A stretch of DNA of 64,000 nt from the NCBI GenBank assembly GCA_013397935.1, contig VZRN01011464.1, forward strand, positions 5,988,229 to 6,052,228, read 5' to 3'. Numbering within the stretch: the stretch's first letter is position 1; every line of letters begins with the position of its first letter. A program made the position numbers and the translations under genes. Below, piece after piece: positions 61,801 through 64,000 of the stretch. The notes below the pieces were generated by a model. That model made no database searches. It saw only the letters and a program-made list of their open reading frames with translations, and was not told the DNA's origin. The DNA comes from Dasyornis broadbenti (Eukaryota > Chordata > Aves > Passeriformes > Dasyornithidae).

Positions 61801-64000
61801 TTAAAATAATTGACATTTTCATTCATGTACATATATAATTAGCCAAAAAATCGATTCTCAAGCACACTATATCTCTTGAAATGTGTGTTATTGTGTTCCA
61901 TGCAGAGTGAATGCCCTAATACTCACACTTAAATGGCATTCTTCTTCAGTAATCCATCTGCTCAAATGAGGCTTCTACTAATGGATCTCAAGTTTAGTTT
62001 GACAGATAAAATGGCTCCATCATCTTCCCAGGGATACCACCCCCTTTTACTGTTTTCCTCAAGGATTTAGATAGATTTCTATTTATCTTTGGCTTTCCTC
62101 AAGGAAAATGGTGGGAAAAGGCCATTCCTAGGCCATTCCTAGGCCATTCCTAGACTCCATAATGTGCCAGATGTCCAGAAGTCCAGACTTTCTAGAGAAG
62201 ATTCCCATCTTATTAGTTTAGTAATTTTTAATTTTCAAATCCTTATTTTTAATGAGAAATCATAAAAAACAAGGTGCAGCTCTGTTGAGTATGTAGAACA
62301 CTTTTCAGGAGGTTTTATTTTTTATTTCAAGAGTTTCCTCAGGATATGGATCTTTTGCAAGAACTGTACAGACAGTTACAGAAAGAGTACACATTTCACC
62401 AATTTATACTGATGTGTCTAGACTATAAAATAAAAAATAAGAAAAGTCACTCGGACTGAATAAATTTTACCTGATTTTTCAAAGTATCTGGTTTTATTTA
62501 CATATGAGTAAGCATTACATTAAAGTTGTCCACACTATCTACAGTTCTTAGACTAAAGGTAACAAAACGTTAGTTGATTTCAATGAAATTAGCTTTCCTT
62601 TTAAAAAGACATTGAATTAAATTAACCCCAAGAAGAAAAATTAATAAACACCCAAGCATAGTTACAAATAATTGTCTGACAAAGGCCGTCTGTTATACAA
62701 AGGTGTGAATGTATCAAGAGCCACATAAGAGTCTGAGGGCAAAAGTTGGTGTTGTACTGATTTGTATTCATTCCTGAAGGGAAGCCTTTCACGGGAATTA
62801 TTTCACCTTAATGTCTCTCAGAACACAAAGTCAAGAACAGAACAATAATGAGGAGCTAGATTGGATCTTCCAGATGTCTACTGTAAATTAGGAAATTGTT
62901 CTTTGCATACCTTCTTCAGGTTAGATAAAAGTGCATTCACTGTGAACGCTCATCCTACTCCTATTTTTTTCATAATTATCCTTTAGATAATAATTGCTGT
63001 CAAAATTTTCCTGCTGACTACTGTGCTGAGCAATTTTTTATAGTTTTAACCTGTGATGTACCCAGGGTCAGTAGCTTTCTTTCTTCTCCTGGCTTGTACC
63101 CTTGGACACCAAGCACATTACTATTCTGGCCCACCTGGTCAAGTGCTATTTAATCTAAAGCATTCATTCGTTCCACACTATTAAATAAACACTCTGCCTG
63201 CCTAGTTAGATATCCTGCATTTATAGCAGTGAATGAGTTAGCTGAAAGTGTGCATGAAAAATATCACATTTACCAAATGCCAAAGACAATTGTGCAAATA
63301 AAACAGAAAGTGTCTATAGGAAGGGTTTGCATAGCATACTTGTTTTTTGCACCCTAGAAACATTCTCCACGCCAAATCTACATTGGCTGCTACAGAAGGT
63401 TGGCTTAATACCTAAAAAGAGTGTCCAGGACACTTGTTCAAACATATCCAGTACCCCTGGCTCTTAGCACAGCCTGTGGGAGAGGGAGCCAGGCTGTGTT
63501 TTGAAAAGCAGCTGTGAAGTGAGGGGTTATGCAAAAGGCATGTGCTCTGACTCTCGTCTTGGCACGGGTGATTTCCAGATCCTCAGTGCCTCAGCATTCC
63601 ACCTAAACAGTTTCAAGCTACTGCAAATTTATGTGACTAGACCTCATTTTTCTCAAGGCACTGGCTGAACAGTCATGATGAAACAGATTAGGCATAGTAA
63701 CATTAGCTTGCCTTGTTTCTTTATCGGCCGTATAGAATGCTATAGGATCTGGCCTTTGCTTGCCATACCCACTAATGATTGTGTCATTTCAGCCTTACTG
63801 TCTATAGCATAGGCAACACTAGGTTTTTGAAAGGTCATATTTTAGAAATTTTATCATCCTTGTACAGACATTTCTGATTTCGTAACACTTTTGTTCCTCC
63901 AAATATACTTTGAAGTTCAATGCTAACTGGCCTGCTTGCATAGAAAACCCTGGTTTACATTCACATTATTCAGAAATATCACTAGTTTGTAGAAGGCAAT
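58843..64000. other. Non-coding AT-rich DNA
   Basis: Contains the 11-bp triple repeat at 62120. GC is slightly higher at about 63440-63600, without a match I can name. No gene seen up to the window end. Confidence 0.55.
62120..62152 (+). repeat. 11-bp tandem repeat, three perfect copies
   Basis: GGCCATTCCTA occurs three times without a mismatch; each junction creates a CCTAGG palindrome. Confidence 0.97.

Noticed and set aside
1..64000. tRNA, rRNA, snRNA genes, CRISPR arrays, bacterial operons or prophage
   Set aside because: No such signatures found on reading; the sequence is vertebrate nuclear DNA.

Overview
The window is a piece of a vertebrate nuclear chromosome, almost certainly from a bird. 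The main evidence is a set of CR1 LINE 3' ends, with the tail motif of the ATTCTATGATTCTATGATT type and the phrases 'ggtcccttccaa' or its complement, which is the signature repeat family of avian genomes. The DNA is AT-rich, poor in CpG, and packed with stop codons in all six frames. The longest open frames (179, 144, 131, 119, 116, 115 codons) form a smooth tail as expected by chance, and none is a convincing gene. The window is best read as intergenic desert or the inside of a very large intron. I cannot tell which, and I cannot name the species or the flanking gene.

Layout. 1-24 kb is mostly unique AT-rich sequence, with one CR1 tail at 4.0 kb, simple repeats, several short perfect palindromes, and one exon-like open frame on the minus strand near 15.9 kb. 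24-27 kb is the repeat-dense part: a CR1 (+) at 24.1-24.7 kb, a CR1 (-) at 26.3-26.6 kb, and directly after it a very old MIR-like SINE. 32.4-32.8 kb is a polypyrimidine tract, 38.0-38.4 kb holds a 119-codon open frame of unknown meaning, and 40.0-40.2 kb is a T/G tract. 43.1-43.6 kb is a CR1 (-) of what looks like the same subfamily as the 24.1-kb copy. 44.5 kb has a pentanucleotide microsatellite, 47.9-48.1 kb a small GC- and CpG-rich islet, and 51.9 kb and 58.8 kb have long poly(A) runs.

The most informative single object is at about 55.67-56.44 kb: a decayed fragment of an L1-clade LINE ORF2. Reverse-transcriptase finger motifs (IPKP) are followed, after a large internal deletion, by the L1 C-terminal region with the CW..C...H..W.C knuckle, spread over three frames. 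Birds have no active L1, so this is a fossil. I found no protein-coding gene, RNA gene, CRISPR array, operon or new molecular system that I can support.
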